In this document: one piece after another, positions 17,165-25,397 of the stretch
Layout: the number at the start of each line of letters is the position of its first letter
How positions within the stretch are numbered: position 1 is the first letter of the stretch
Source: Arthrobacter sp. CAN_C5
GTDB taxonomy: Bacteria; Actinomycetota; Actinomycetes; Actinomycetales; Micrococcaceae
Length of the DNA: 64,000 nucleotides
Direction of reading: 5' to 3'
Assembly: GCF_017875735.1 (NCBI RefSeq)
Contig: NZ_JAGGMZ010000001.1
Span: 3,658,001 to 3,722,000, forward strand
Program-made: the position numbers and the translations under genes
The notes under the pieces: generated by a model
What the model was told of the DNA's origin: nothing
Database searches by the model: none
Seen by the model: only the letters and a program-made list of their open reading frames with translations

Positions 17165-17497
17165 ATGAAGTTCAGTCATATGCCCAAAGGTACGTACACC
17201 GAGGTCAAGGCGGATGGACGCCTGAACATGGTTTCCGCCCCAGAGCTGCGCGAATTCGTGTCCGGCTTGATTACCGAGGGGTCCTCCCGGATTGTCATCA
17301 ACCTGGAACAGGCGGTGTTTATGGACTCCTCCGGGCTCGGCGCGCTGATTGGTTGCCTGAAAGCGGCCCGTCAGGCCGGCGGTGATTTGCGGATCGCAGG
17401 TGTCCAACCCCAGGTGAAGATGGTTCTTCAATTGACCAGTATGGACAAGGTCCTCACACCCTATGCATCTGCCGATGATGCGTTCAGCAATGAGTGA
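17165..17497 (+). CDS. STAS-domain anti-anti-sigma factor
   Basis: A 110-residue single STAS domain. GRLNMVSAPELREFVSGLI, SRIVINLEQAVFMDSSGLGALIGCLKAARQAGGDLRIAG and TSMDKVLTPYASADDAF give the typical alternating strand-helix pattern. The serine pair in FMDSSGLGAL is the expected phosphorylation site of this family (SpoIIAA/RsbV type). GAAAGGAATTG precedes the ATG. The last 8 bases overlap the next gene, so partner proteins are made together in fixed ratio. Confidence 0.93.
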   Translation: MKFSHMPKGTYTEVKADGRLNMVSAPELREFVSGLITEGSSRIVINLEQAVFMDSSGLGALIGCLKAARQAGGDLRIAGVQPQVKMVLQLTSMDKVLTPYASADDAFSNE

Positions 17498-17912
17498 CGT
17501 TCTCGCCTCCCGACGGTATCGGGGGCTGGCGGTAGGAAGCGTCATCGATGAGGTCCACACCGATCTGGACGAGCTCTGGACCGATGCCCCTTTTGTCCAG
17601 GAAATGGACCAGATGACTTTCACAACGGCGGTCATCGAGTCCGTGTCGAACATTGTCCAGCACGCCGAGCCGGAAGGTCGGGGACCGGTGGAGCTGAGCG
17701 TTCACGTCGAGGTCCGAACCACCCAGCTGAAAGCTGAGATCAGCGCCTACCACGCCAAGCCTCCCCTTGGCATGATGAATCCGCACATGCCTGGTGAGGA
17801 CGCGGAGTCTGGCCGGGGACTTGCGCTCATCGAGGCTCTGGTCACAACTGTCACATTCGAGCGGCAGGATGCGACCAATACCTGGGTACTGTCCCGGACC
17901 CCGCAGAGCTGA
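17490..17912 (+). CDS. HATPase serine kinase / anti-sigma factor (RsbW/RsbT-like)
   Basis: A 140-residue GHKL-type ATP-binding protein. FTTAVIESVSNIVQHAEPEGRGP contains the N-box with its conserved Asn, the G1-box region is LKAEISAYHAKPP, and ESGRGLALIEALVTTVTFE is the G2-like loop. Members of this family phosphorylate the STAS partner and hold a sigma factor inactive. ATG at 17490 overlaps the STAS stop; a longer in-frame start at 17463 was rejected because it would overlap by 35 bases without adding conserved sequence. No sigma-factor gene is in the window, so its target is unknown. Confidence 0.85.
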   Translation: MSDVLASRRYRGLAVGSVIDEVHTDLDELWTDAPFVQEMDQMTFTTAVIESVSNIVQHAEPEGRGPVELSVHVEVRTTQLKAEISAYHAKPPLGMMNPHMPGEDAESGRGLALIEALVTTVTFERQDATNTWVLSRTPQS

Positions 17913-18065
17913 GTCTGATGATGAGAGCCCGCGGGGGATCAGTCCACCCTGTGGAAAACCTGCACAAATACTTGTTGTTTTCACCGGTTCTCACGACCGC
18001 ATCCACGGGACAATGAGGAGCCGGATCGAGCCACCGAGCCGGCACATTAGGGCGACCGTCATGAT

Positions 18066-18137
18066 GTAAAGGGCCAAACCGGTGCAAGCCGGCGACGCAA
18101 AGCCACGGGGCCCGCACGGGTCAGCCGGGCTACTGAT
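18066..18137 (+). promoter_or_regulatory. Cyclic-di-GMP-I (GEMM) riboswitch
   Basis: The segment carries the GEMM-I consensus in order: GGGCCAAACC (18071-18080), a five-pair stem CCGGT/GCCGG closed by a GCAA tetraloop (18079-18092), then the invariant GACGCAAAGCC (18093-18103), a second hairpin (GGCCC GCAC GGGTC) and the closing GCCGGGCTACTGA. The GNRA loop and ACGCAAAGCC block are what distinguish the class. It ends 20 bases before the ATG of the glycosidase gene, with AAAAAAGG between, so control of translation or of transcript start-up is likely. The P1 pairing is not obvious by eye. Confidence 0.85.
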
Positions 18138-18157
18138 TCTCAAAAAAGGTGCCAGCC

Positions 18158-19420
18158 ATGGTCTTCCCCGTGCCGCTTCGCTCATTCGCACCAGCATTAA
18201 GACATGCGCGGAGGACTACCACCAGGGTGCTCCTGATGATGTGCGCCGTTGCGCTGTTATCGACGGGGATTCTTCCCGCCGCCCAGGCAGGCGCAGCAAT
18301 AAGCCTTAGCAGTTCCCAGGGGCCAGCCGGGACGTCAGTGACCATTACCGGCCTGGGTTTCCCCAAGAACACGAAGGGTTCGATAGTTGCCGCGTCGACG
18401 AGTGTCGGGATGCGGGTGAACGGAGCTGGCTCGTTCCAGGCCTCAGTGATCATCCCTGCCGGGGCATCGAGTGTGGAGATCAGGGCGACTGCAGGCTCTG
18501 CATCGGCCACCTCCATCTTCACCGTCACGGACCCTGTTCATTCCACCAGCCCCGATTCGTCAACCCCCAAAGCTATCCGCTTCGGTGTCGGAACGAATGG
18601 TGGTCCGGCAGCAACGGCAGAGCTCGACGAGGTCGAAGCCATTGCCGGAGAGGCACCCTCGCTGGTGCTCTCCTACAAGGACTTCCGTCAACCACCACCG
18701 CTGACCGAACTTGACGCGGTGAGGTCCCGTGGCGCAGAGACAATCCTGACCTGGGAACCGTGGTCCTGGGGTGGCGGCGTGGAACAGCCCGCCTATTCGC
18801 TGGACCGCATCGCCGCCGGCGATTTCGACGGTTACCTGCGGCAATGGGGAACGGCTCTCGGCCAGTGGGGTCACCCGGTTTATTTGCGGTTTGGTCATGA
18901 AATGAACGGTGACTGGTACCCGTGGGCTGAGGGAGTCAACGGGAACGGGCCGGGTGACTATGTGGCCGCCTACCGGCACGTCCACGACGTCGTCACCGCC
19001 ACCGGGGCGACGAACATCCGCTGGATCTGGAACCCGAATGTCCCCTATGCGGGTTCCACCCCACTGGAAGAGCTTTTCCCGGGAGCAGCCTATGTCGACG
19101 TGACCGCACTGGACGGCTACAACTGGGGCACTTCCCAGATCTGGAGCGCCTGGCAAGAGCCTGGGCTGCTATTCGGTGAGGGTCTCGCAGAACTGAGGCG
19201 GTTGGCACCGGGGAAGCCCATCATGATCGCCGAGACAGCATCCTCGGAACTCGGCGGGTCAAAAGCAGCGTGGAATACGGCCCTTTTCGACTACCTCTCC
19301 AACCAACCAGACATCGTTGCTCTGGTCTGGTTCCACCTGGCAAAGGAAGCCGACTGGCGGATCAACAGCAGCGAAGCATCCGCCAACGCATTCAAAGCGG
19401 CGCTCGTGAGCCGGCGTTGA
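18158..19420 (+). CDS. Secreted GH26-like glycoside hydrolase with TIG-like domain
   Basis: A 420-residue exported protein (ATG at 18158; a GTG three codons upstream is possible). Residues about 20-45 form a signal peptide ending near AQAGA. A short immunoglobulin/TIG-like domain (about 47-125, SQGPAGTSVTITGLGFPKN) leads to a (beta/alpha)8 domain (about 135-420). The GH26-like pattern LRFGHEMNGDWYPWAEG puts the acid/base Glu near 248, and IMIAETASSE the nucleophile near 359; ALDGYNWG and DIVALVWFH support it. Related enzymes cut beta-mannans or other beta-linked polysaccharides. The gene sits directly downstream of a cyclic-di-GMP riboswitch. Confidence 0.85.
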   Translation: MVFPVPLRSFAPALRHARRTTTRVLLMMCAVALLSTGILPAAQAGAAISLSSSQGPAGTSVTITGLGFPKNTKGSIVAASTSVGMRVNGAGSFQASVIIPAGASSVEIRATAGSASATSIFTVTDPVHSTSPDSSTPKAIRFGVGTNGGPAATAELDEVEAIAGEAPSLVLSYKDFRQPPPLTELDAVRSRGAETILTWEPWSWGGGVEQPAYSLDRIAAGDFDGYLRQWGTALGQWGHPVYLRFGHEMNGDWYPWAEGVNGNGPGDYVAAYRHVHDVVTATGATNIRWIWNPNVPYAGSTPLEELFPGAAYVDVTALDGYNWGTSQIWSAWQEPGLLFGEGLAELRRLAPGKPIMIAETASSELGGSKAAWNTALFDYLSNQPDIVALVWFHLAKEADWRINSSEASANAFKAALVSRR

Positions 19421-19461
19421 TCATCCAGAGCGGCTGATCCTTCCGGGGATGCTGGAGTCGG

Positions 19462-21411
19462 TCACGGTTTCAGGACGCCAACTGGTTGCTCGTTGGGGGC
19501 GAACCCCTGATAGCGAACCGCCTTAATCAGGACGCTGAGCACAACCAGGTCGTAGACAACCCAGAACACGTTGACTGCTGTGCCGAGCGGCTCATTCAGG
19601 CCTACCCCGAGCCGCACCAGCCCGACCACCGCTGCTCCAGCCAGCAGAGCCATCGCAAGCAGCTGCGGGCGGATCAGGTGCCAGTCGCGGCTGTTGCCTT
19701 GCTTGACCTTGGGTGTGACGGCAAAATCCAAGGGGCGGCCGAACCACACGTTGCGTGCCGCTGAGGTGCATGCCTTGATCCAGATCGGGAACAAAGCAAG
19801 GCTATATTGCTGTCCCCGCCACGTCTTCGCGCCTCGTCCGGCCACGATGAACAGGAGTTGGTTGGCCACCATGAAGGGAATGAAACGGATGAAGAATTCC
19901 GTACTGAGGCTGTTGACGGGCAGGATGCCGAGCAGGAGATAGATGACCGGCGCGGCGATGTAGACCACGGCGGCGAATCCTGAGAGGTAGCTCCACATCG
20001 TCGCGAAGTACATCAACCGTTGGGTCCATTTCATTCCCCGCTTCGTAAGCGGGTTCTCCCGCAGCAGCACCTGGATCGTGCCCTGCGCCCAGCGCAGCCG
20101 CTGGGTAAGCATGGTCTTGAGATCCTCCGGGGCGAGGCCAACGGCGAGGATCTCATGGTGGTAGACACTCTTCCAGCCGAGAGAGTGCATCCGCATAGAA
20201 GTGGCCATGTCCTCCGTCACGGAAATCGTGGCCAAAGGCATCACCGGCTGGGCCTCGTCATTACGCTCCACCGAGATGGCCTCAAGCACCGCCTGCACTG
20301 ATTCCAGGGCGCCCAGAGGGGACCAATGCCTCGACGACAGGTGCGCTACGGCAGCATCGACGTCGTCAGGGGTGAGAGGGACACCGCCGTCCAGGCCCAT
20401 CGCCGAGATCTCAGCCAGGTCAGCCTGGAGTACCGAGAAGTCCGCCGCGACGAGCTGCTGGACGGCACCATCCACCGTGCGGCGCAGGTTGTAGGTGATC
20501 TCGCTGAACGACCTGCCGGCCTTGAGATCGGCGCTGGCTTTCCTCGTTGCAACCTCCACCTCGTCCAGCAGGCCGGCCACCATTGGAGCGGTGGAGTCCT
20601 TGGACTTGCGCGCCTTACGCACCGCCGTCCGAGCGCCCTTCAACGCGGAATGGATATTGCGCTCAACCTCGTCGACGTAGCCCACCAGGCCCAGTTGCAT
20701 GAGCGCTTCACGGCGCAGCAGTGCGTTCGAACCACAGAAAAAGGCGGCATTCCAGCCGTCCTTGCCCTGCTGCAGCGGGCCGTAAAACAGGGGTGCCTGA
20801 CTACCTAGCGGGTCATCCTCAGGAACGTTGACGAACCATTGGGGGGTCTGCACCAGGGACACCTTGCGGTTATTGAAGTAACCCAGCGTCCTGTCCAGGA
20901 TTTTCGGCCTGGGGATCTGGTCCGCATCGAGGATCAGCATGAATTCACCCTGAGTCATCATCAGCGCATTGTTGAGATTCCCTGCCTTTGCGTGGCGGGG
21001 CCGATTCGCCCATTCGTCTCCCCGGGTGAGATACCCGATCCCGTGTTCCTCGGCCAGCAACCTGAGTTCGTCCCTCGCGCCGTCGTCGAGAATCCAGGTC
21101 TGATGTGGGTACCTGATCCGCTGGGCCGCCACGGCAGTGTCCATCACCATGTCCAACGGCTCGTTGTAGGTGGTGATGAAAACGTCGACGGTCAAGCCCT
21201 CGGGAGCGGGCGGGGGTATCCGTTCCCGGGTCCGCCAGGTGGTCAGGCCAAAGAGCATGACGTCGATCAGGCTGTAGGTCTCGGCTAAGACCAGCGGAAT
21301 AGCGATCCACCAGGCAGACCAGTTCAATGACTCCAGCCAGCGCCATCCGATGTAGTTGACCCCCAGAATCACTGTCAAAACCACCAGCAATCGGATCAGG
21401 AATCGATGCAC
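19462..21411 (-). CDS. Membrane glycosyltransferase family 2, cellulose-synthase-like
   Basis: A 649-residue processive glycosyltransferase. Two N-terminal helices (about 5-18 and 34-55) precede the catalytic domain: FITTYNEP near 79, DDG at 109, DAD at 162, QTPQWF at 188, FCGSNALLRR at 225, TED at 399 and QRLRW at 437. Helices follow near 465, 490, 520 and 580-640. FAVTPK near 560 matches the end of bacterial synthase catalytic units. Between FCGSNALLRR and TED there is an extra helical region of about 150 residues, absent from canonical BcsA. No PilZ domain is visible. It is convergent with the riboswitch-controlled hydrolase, so a role in the same polysaccharide is plausible. Confidence 0.87.
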   Translation of the reverse strand: MHRFLIRLLVVLTVILGVNYIGWRWLESLNWSAWWIAIPLVLAETYSLIDVMLFGLTTWRTRERIPPPAPEGLTVDVFITTYNEPLDMVMDTAVAAQRIRYPHQTWILDDGARDELRLLAEEHGIGYLTRGDEWANRPRHAKAGNLNNALMMTQGEFMLILDADQIPRPKILDRTLGYFNNRKVSLVQTPQWFVNVPEDDPLGSQAPLFYGPLQQGKDGWNAAFFCGSNALLRREALMQLGLVGYVDEVERNIHSALKGARTAVRKARKSKDSTAPMVAGLLDEVEVATRKASADLKAGRSFSEITYNLRRTVDGAVQQLVAADFSVLQADLAEISAMGLDGGVPLTPDDVDAAVAHLSSRHWSPLGALESVQAVLEAISVERNDEAQPVMPLATISVTEDMATSMRMHSLGWKSVYHHEILAVGLAPEDLKTMLTQRLRWAQGTIQVLLRENPLTKRGMKWTQRLMYFATMWSYLSGFAAVVYIAAPVIYLLLGILPVNSLSTEFFIRFIPFMVANQLLFIVAGRGAKTWRGQQYSLALFPIWIKACTSAARNVWFGRPLDFAVTPKVKQGNSRDWHLIRPQLLAMALLAGAAVVGLVRLGVGLNEPLGTAVNVFWVVYDLVVLSVLIKAVRYQGFAPNEQPVGVLKP

Positions 21412-21571
21412 ATTTCCCCATTTCTATGCTTTGGCGTCGATGCGCCGCCCTGCCGCTCAAGCCTATCCGAGTGCCCGGCAGCCTTGATGAGTCTGCCACC
21501 CACTCCCTGGGCTGAATATCCCGTCTGGATTAGGCTCAGCATCACAAGGAGAGCGGACGGAAGGTAAGCCC

Positions 21572-22504
21572 ATGGTGCAGCGCGAGGAAACATCAACAGC
21601 ATGGCCCCGGCTCCGGGTCGACGACTGGTCTGACACGCGGGACACCCTGCACATGTGGACGCAGATCATCGGCAAGATCCGTCTCGCCCACGCCCCGCTG
21701 GTCAACCACTGGTGGCAGGTCACGTTGTACGTGAGTGCCCGCGGGTTGAGGACGTCGGCAATCCCCCACCGGGACACCGTCTTCGACATCGAATTCGATT
21801 TCTGCGACCATCGGCTCCGGCTCCGCAGCGGGGATGGGCAGACCCGGGAGCTCGCCCTGGCGTCCATGCCGGTCAAGGATTTTCATTCCTGGATTATGGG
21901 GGCGCTCACCGAACTGGGCATCGAGACGGTCATCCAGTCACAACCCAACGAGGTGGACCCGGCGATCCCGTTCGCGGAAGACACCGTGCACGCCTCCTAC
22001 GACCCGGTGGCCGCCCACCTGTTCTGGCGCCAGCTTGTCCAGGCGGACCGGGTGATGAATCAATTTCGGGCCCACTTCATCGGCAAGGTCAGCCCTGTCC
22101 ACTTTTTCTGGGGCGCAATGGACCTGGCGTGCACCCGCTTCTCCGGTCGGGACGCGCCAGTCCACCCCGGCGGGGCCCCGAACTGCGGTGACTGGGTGAT
22201 GGAGGAGGGCTATTCCAAGGAGCTCAGCAGCTGCGGATTTTGGCCTGGCGGTGGGGAGGAGGGGGCGTTCTACGCGTACGCCTATCCGGAGCCGTCCGGT
22301 TTTGCCGACCAGCCACCGGGACCGCCGGGGGCGTTCTATTCGGCCGAGAATGGGCAGTTTCTCCTTCCGTATGAAAGGGTGCGGTCCGCTGCGGACCCCG
22401 ACCGGGTGCTGCTCGAATTCCTGCAGGCCACCTACGCCGCCGCCGCGACGACCGGCCGCTGGGACAGGACCCAGCTGGAAACCGACCCCGCCCGGTGGGG
22501 CTGA
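21572..22504 (+). CDS. DUF5996 family protein
   Basis: A 310-residue soluble protein resembling the DUF5996 family. Its typical parts are WPRLRVDDWSDTRDTLHMWTQIIGKIRLA, PLVNHWWQVTLYVSARGLRTSAIP, FDIEFDFCDHRLRL, FWRQLVQADRVMNQFRAHFIGKVSPVHFFWGAMDLACTRFSGRDAP and GGGEEGAFYAYAYPEP. The function is unknown. The tail holds a conserved FLQATYAAAA helix. GGAAGG lies about eleven bases upstream of the ATG. No operon partner is evident. Confidence 0.75.
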   Translation: MVQREETSTAWPRLRVDDWSDTRDTLHMWTQIIGKIRLAHAPLVNHWWQVTLYVSARGLRTSAIPHRDTVFDIEFDFCDHRLRLRSGDGQTRELALASMPVKDFHSWIMGALTELGIETVIQSQPNEVDPAIPFAEDTVHASYDPVAAHLFWRQLVQADRVMNQFRAHFIGKVSPVHFFWGAMDLACTRFSGRDAPVHPGGAPNCGDWVMEEGYSKELSSCGFWPGGGEEGAFYAYAYPEPSGFADQPPGPPGAFYSAENGQFLLPYERVRSAADPDRVLLEFLQATYAAAATTGRWDRTQLETDPARWG

Positions 22505-22536
22505 GCCGGTCGGGATGAGCCGTGGCGCGGCACGGG

Positions 22537-23748
22537 TCAGGGTGCGGCCAGGCTCGCGGTCTCGATCGACTCCGGAGACAGGACATGGGAGATGGCCATC
22601 ACCGAGGCACCCCTGACCCCAGCATTCTGCCCGGCAACCGAGGGGACAATCCGCAAGTGCTCCGTGGCCAACGGCAGGGAGCGGCGATAGACCACTTCGC
22701 GGATCCCCGCCAACAGGTGTTCACCGGCCTGCGCCAGACTTCCGCCAATCACCACCACCGCGGGGTTGATCAGGTTCACGCAGGTCGCCAGCACGTCGCC
22801 GATATCACGGCCGGCCTGACGGATCACCTGGATGGCGTTCCCGTCACCTGAGCGCACCAGGTCGATCACGCCCTGGCTGTTGGTGAGGGTTCCGCCGGTC
22901 AGTGCATTAAGGGCGGCGGCAAGCGCCGGGCCGCCGGCCATTGCTTCGAGGCACCCGGTGTTCCCGCACCGGCACGGAATGTCCCCGCCGCGCGGCACGC
23001 GTACGTGGCCGAGGTCCCCCGCGGTTCCCTGGGCGCCGCGCTGCAGCATTGACCCGGAGATGATCCCGGCGCCGATGCCGGTAGCCACCTTGATGAACAT
23101 CAGGTCGGAGGTGTCCGGCCAGTTGCTGCTCAGCTCCCCCAGGGCCATGATGTTGACGTCGTTGTCCACGAGTACCGGGACGTCGAAAGTTCGCTGCACC
23201 AGACCTGGCACATCGAAGCGATCCCAGCCCGGCATGATCGGCGGGTTGATGGGGCGTCCGGTCTCGTGCTCCACCGGACCGGGCAGCCCGATGCCGATGG
23301 CCGCGAGCTCGGAACTGCTCCGGTGTGCCTCCACCAACAGTTTACCGATCGTTGCGACCAGCCAGCCCAGCACCGCTTCCGGCCCATCGGAGATGTTCAG
23401 TGTCTGCCGGGCGCTGGCCAGTTCTGCGCCGGAGAGATCGGTCAGGATCACCAGGGCGTGGGTGGCGCCGATGTCGGCACCGATCACTACCCGGGCTCCG
23501 GGGTTCAGCGCGAACAACGACGGCGGCCGCCCCCCGGTGGACACGGCTCCACCATAGGGGGCCACCAGTCCGAGGGTCATCAAGGTCTCCACCCGCGAGG
23601 CGACGGTGGAACGTGCGAGCCCGGTGAGTTGCGCCAGTTCCGCCCGGGTCCGCGGTTGTCCGTCGCGCAGGAGCTGGAACACCTCGCTGGCGCCGGGCGC
23701 GGGCAACGCGGAGGTGCGGCCCTGCTTCTCGGACTCAATCTTCAACAC
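22537..23748 (-). CDS. ROK-family transcriptional repressor
   Basis: A protein of about 403 residues with an N-terminal winged helix (LLRDGQPRTRAELAQLTGLARSTVASRVETLMTLGLV) and a ROK sugar-kinase-like domain. The domain has VVIGADIGATHALVI, GIGLPGPV, VDNDVNIMALGEL, ATGIGAGIISG, DLGHVRV and the zinc-type PCRCGNTGCLEAMAGGPAL. ROK regulators bind a sugar and control the neighbouring operon, here the divergent ABC importer. The start is uncertain: the frame extends to 23835, which leaves almost no promoter room, so the GTG at 23748 was preferred although no strong ribosome site is visible. Confidence 0.88.
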   Translation of the reverse strand: MLKIESEKQGRTSALPAPGASEVFQLLRDGQPRTRAELAQLTGLARSTVASRVETLMTLGLVAPYGGAVSTGGRPPSLFALNPGARVVIGADIGATHALVILTDLSGAELASARQTLNISDGPEAVLGWLVATIGKLLVEAHRSSSELAAIGIGLPGPVEHETGRPINPPIMPGWDRFDVPGLVQRTFDVPVLVDNDVNIMALGELSSNWPDTSDLMFIKVATGIGAGIISGSMLQRGAQGTAGDLGHVRVPRGGDIPCRCGNTGCLEAMAGGPALAAALNALTGGTLTNSQGVIDLVRSGDGNAIQVIRQAGRDIGDVLATCVNLINPAVVVIGGSLAQAGEHLLAGIREVVYRRSLPLATEHLRIVPSVAGQNAGVRGASVMAISHVLSPESIETASLAAP

Positions 23749-23762
23749 GGTTTTAGTAAACC
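23749..23762. promoter_or_regulatory. Palindrome in the ROK/ABC divergent promoter, candidate operator
   Basis: GGTTT TAGT AAACC is a perfect 5+5 inverted repeat just before the chosen ROK start, and a related AGTTAGTAGTTT motif (reverse strand) lies about 25 bases away. Both lie in the 116-base gap between the ROK gene and the importer operon, where a ROK repressor should bind. Confidence 0.45.
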
Positions 23763-23864
23763 ACGCAGAACTTGGAGCTGTCTCACAAACTACTAACTGA
23801 TGATCGAAGGGATACTTTTGCGTGATGCTCGACAAAAGTATGAGTCTTATGTCACAGTGAGCGA

Positions 23865-25397
23865 GTGGATAAAGAAGTCTTCCCCGCGGAGTCTCGGGTC
23901 AGCACGCCGGTGGTGCTGAGTGTCTCCGGACTGTCGAAGAGTTTCTTCGGCATCGAGGTACTGAAGGACGTCTCTCTTGAGCTGCGCTCGGGTGAAGTCC
24001 ACGGCCTGGTCGGCGAGAACGGTGCCGGCAAGTCGACCCTGATGAAACTGCTGGCCGGCGTACACCACCGGGACTCGGGCACCATCGAACTGTCAGGCTC
24101 CCCCGTTGATTTTTCCCATCCCACCCAGGCGCACGAGGCCGGGCTCTCAACGGTTTTCCAGGAGTTCAACCTTCTCCCCGACCGGACCGTCGCGGAGAAC
24201 ATCTACCTGGGCAGGGAACCCCGAAGTGGGATCCTGGTGAACCGGAAGGCGATGCTGGAACGCACCGCAGAGCTGCTGGACCAACTCGGAATCACCAGCA
24301 TCCAGCCGTCCACCCCGGTGAGCAACCTCTCGGTCGCCCAGCAGCAGATTGTGGAGATCGCCAAGGCAGTCAGCTACGACGCACGGATTATCTCGATGGA
24401 CGAGCCCACCGCAGCGCTCGCCGGGCCGGAGGTCGAACTGCTCTACGGCATCATCGGGCGCCTGAAGGAGCGGGGTGTGGCGATCCTCTACGTCTCGCAT
24501 CGGCTCAAGGAAATCTTCGACCTCTGCGACACGATCACCGTCCTGAAAGACGGCGAAGTGGTCGGATCCCAACCGGCGTCGTCAATGGACGACGCCTCAC
24601 TGGTACGCATGATGGTTGGCCGGCCAATCTCCGCCTACTTCCCGGAGGTTACCCCCGGCACCACCATCGGTGAACCGCTGCTCGAAGTGACCGGCGCCGG
24701 CAACGAACAGCTCGATTCGATCAACCTCACCCTCCGCACCGGCGAAATTGTCGGCATCGCGGGGCTTCAGGGCTCGGGACGCACCGAGCTGGTCGAAGCG
24801 ATCTTCGGTGCCGCCCCTTTCACCCGGGGCAGCATGCGGCTCGCCGGCGAAGCCTACGCGGCCCGGAGCACCCGGGCCGCCATCACGCACCGCGTTGCCC
24901 TCATCACCGAAGACCGGAAATCGCAGGGGCTGAGCCTGAACCAGTCGATTCTGGACAACGCGCTCAGCGTGATCCGCTCGGTGTTCCCGGGCCGCACCAA
25001 CCAGGCACGCCAGGATGCACCGGGAGTGTTCTCCTCCCTGGAAGTGATTGCCCGTGACCTTGACCAGGAGGTCCAATACCTTTCCGGGGGAAACCAGCAG
25101 AAGGTGGTTCTCGCCAAGTGGCTGGCCATCAGCCCACGGCTGGTGCTGCTCGATGAGCCGACCCGCGGCATTGATGTGGGGGCCAAGGTGGCCGTGTACA
25201 ACCTCATGCGGGCGCTCGCCGCCGAGGGTAAGGCCATCCTGATGGTCTCCAGTGAGTTGCCGGAGGTGCTGGGTATGTCCGACCGGGTGCTGGTGATGCG
25301 GGACGGGCTCATCGCCGGTGAATTGTCACCGACATCCACCGAGGAAGAAGTCCTGCAGCTAGCCACCGGCGCGCGGACCGAGGAGACCCCATCATGA
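23865..25397 (+). CDS. Sugar ABC transporter ATP-binding protein (RbsA-like, two domains)
   Basis: A 510-residue protein with two fused ABC ATPase domains, as in ribose/xylose importers (CUT2). The first domain has Walker A GENGAGKST, signature LSVAQQQIVEIA and Walker B IISMDEPTAAL; the second keeps a degenerate P-loop GLQGSGRTEL and signature LSGGNQQKVVLAKW with LVLLDEPTRGIDVG. That asymmetry is the norm in CUT2 ATPases. The GTG start at 23865 follows 116 bases of promoter region. The stop overlaps the next start by four bases. Confidence 0.94.
   Translation: MDKEVFPAESRVSTPVVLSVSGLSKSFFGIEVLKDVSLELRSGEVHGLVGENGAGKSTLMKLLAGVHHRDSGTIELSGSPVDFSHPTQAHEAGLSTVFQEFNLLPDRTVAENIYLGREPRSGILVNRKAMLERTAELLDQLGITSIQPSTPVSNLSVAQQQIVEIAKAVSYDARIISMDEPTAALAGPEVELLYGIIGRLKERGVAILYVSHRLKEIFDLCDTITVLKDGEVVGSQPASSMDDASLVRMMVGRPISAYFPEVTPGTTIGEPLLEVTGAGNEQLDSINLTLRTGEIVGIAGLQGSGRTELVEAIFGAAPFTRGSMRLAGEAYAARSTRAAITHRVALITEDRKSQGLSLNQSILDNALSVIRSVFPGRTNQARQDAPGVFSSLEVIARDLDQEVQYLSGGNQQKVVLAKWLAISPRLVLLDEPTRGIDVGAKVAVYNLMRALAAEGKAILMVSSELPEVLGMSDRVLVMRDGLIAGELSPTSTEEEVLQLATGARTEETPS

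Noticed and set aside
21412-21571. A GACGCCAAAGC run on the minus strand upstream of the cellulose-synthase-like gene, resembling the GEMM GACGCAAAGC block
   Set aside because: It has an extra C, and the AAACC and GNRA stem elements are absent, so a second riboswitch cannot be supported.
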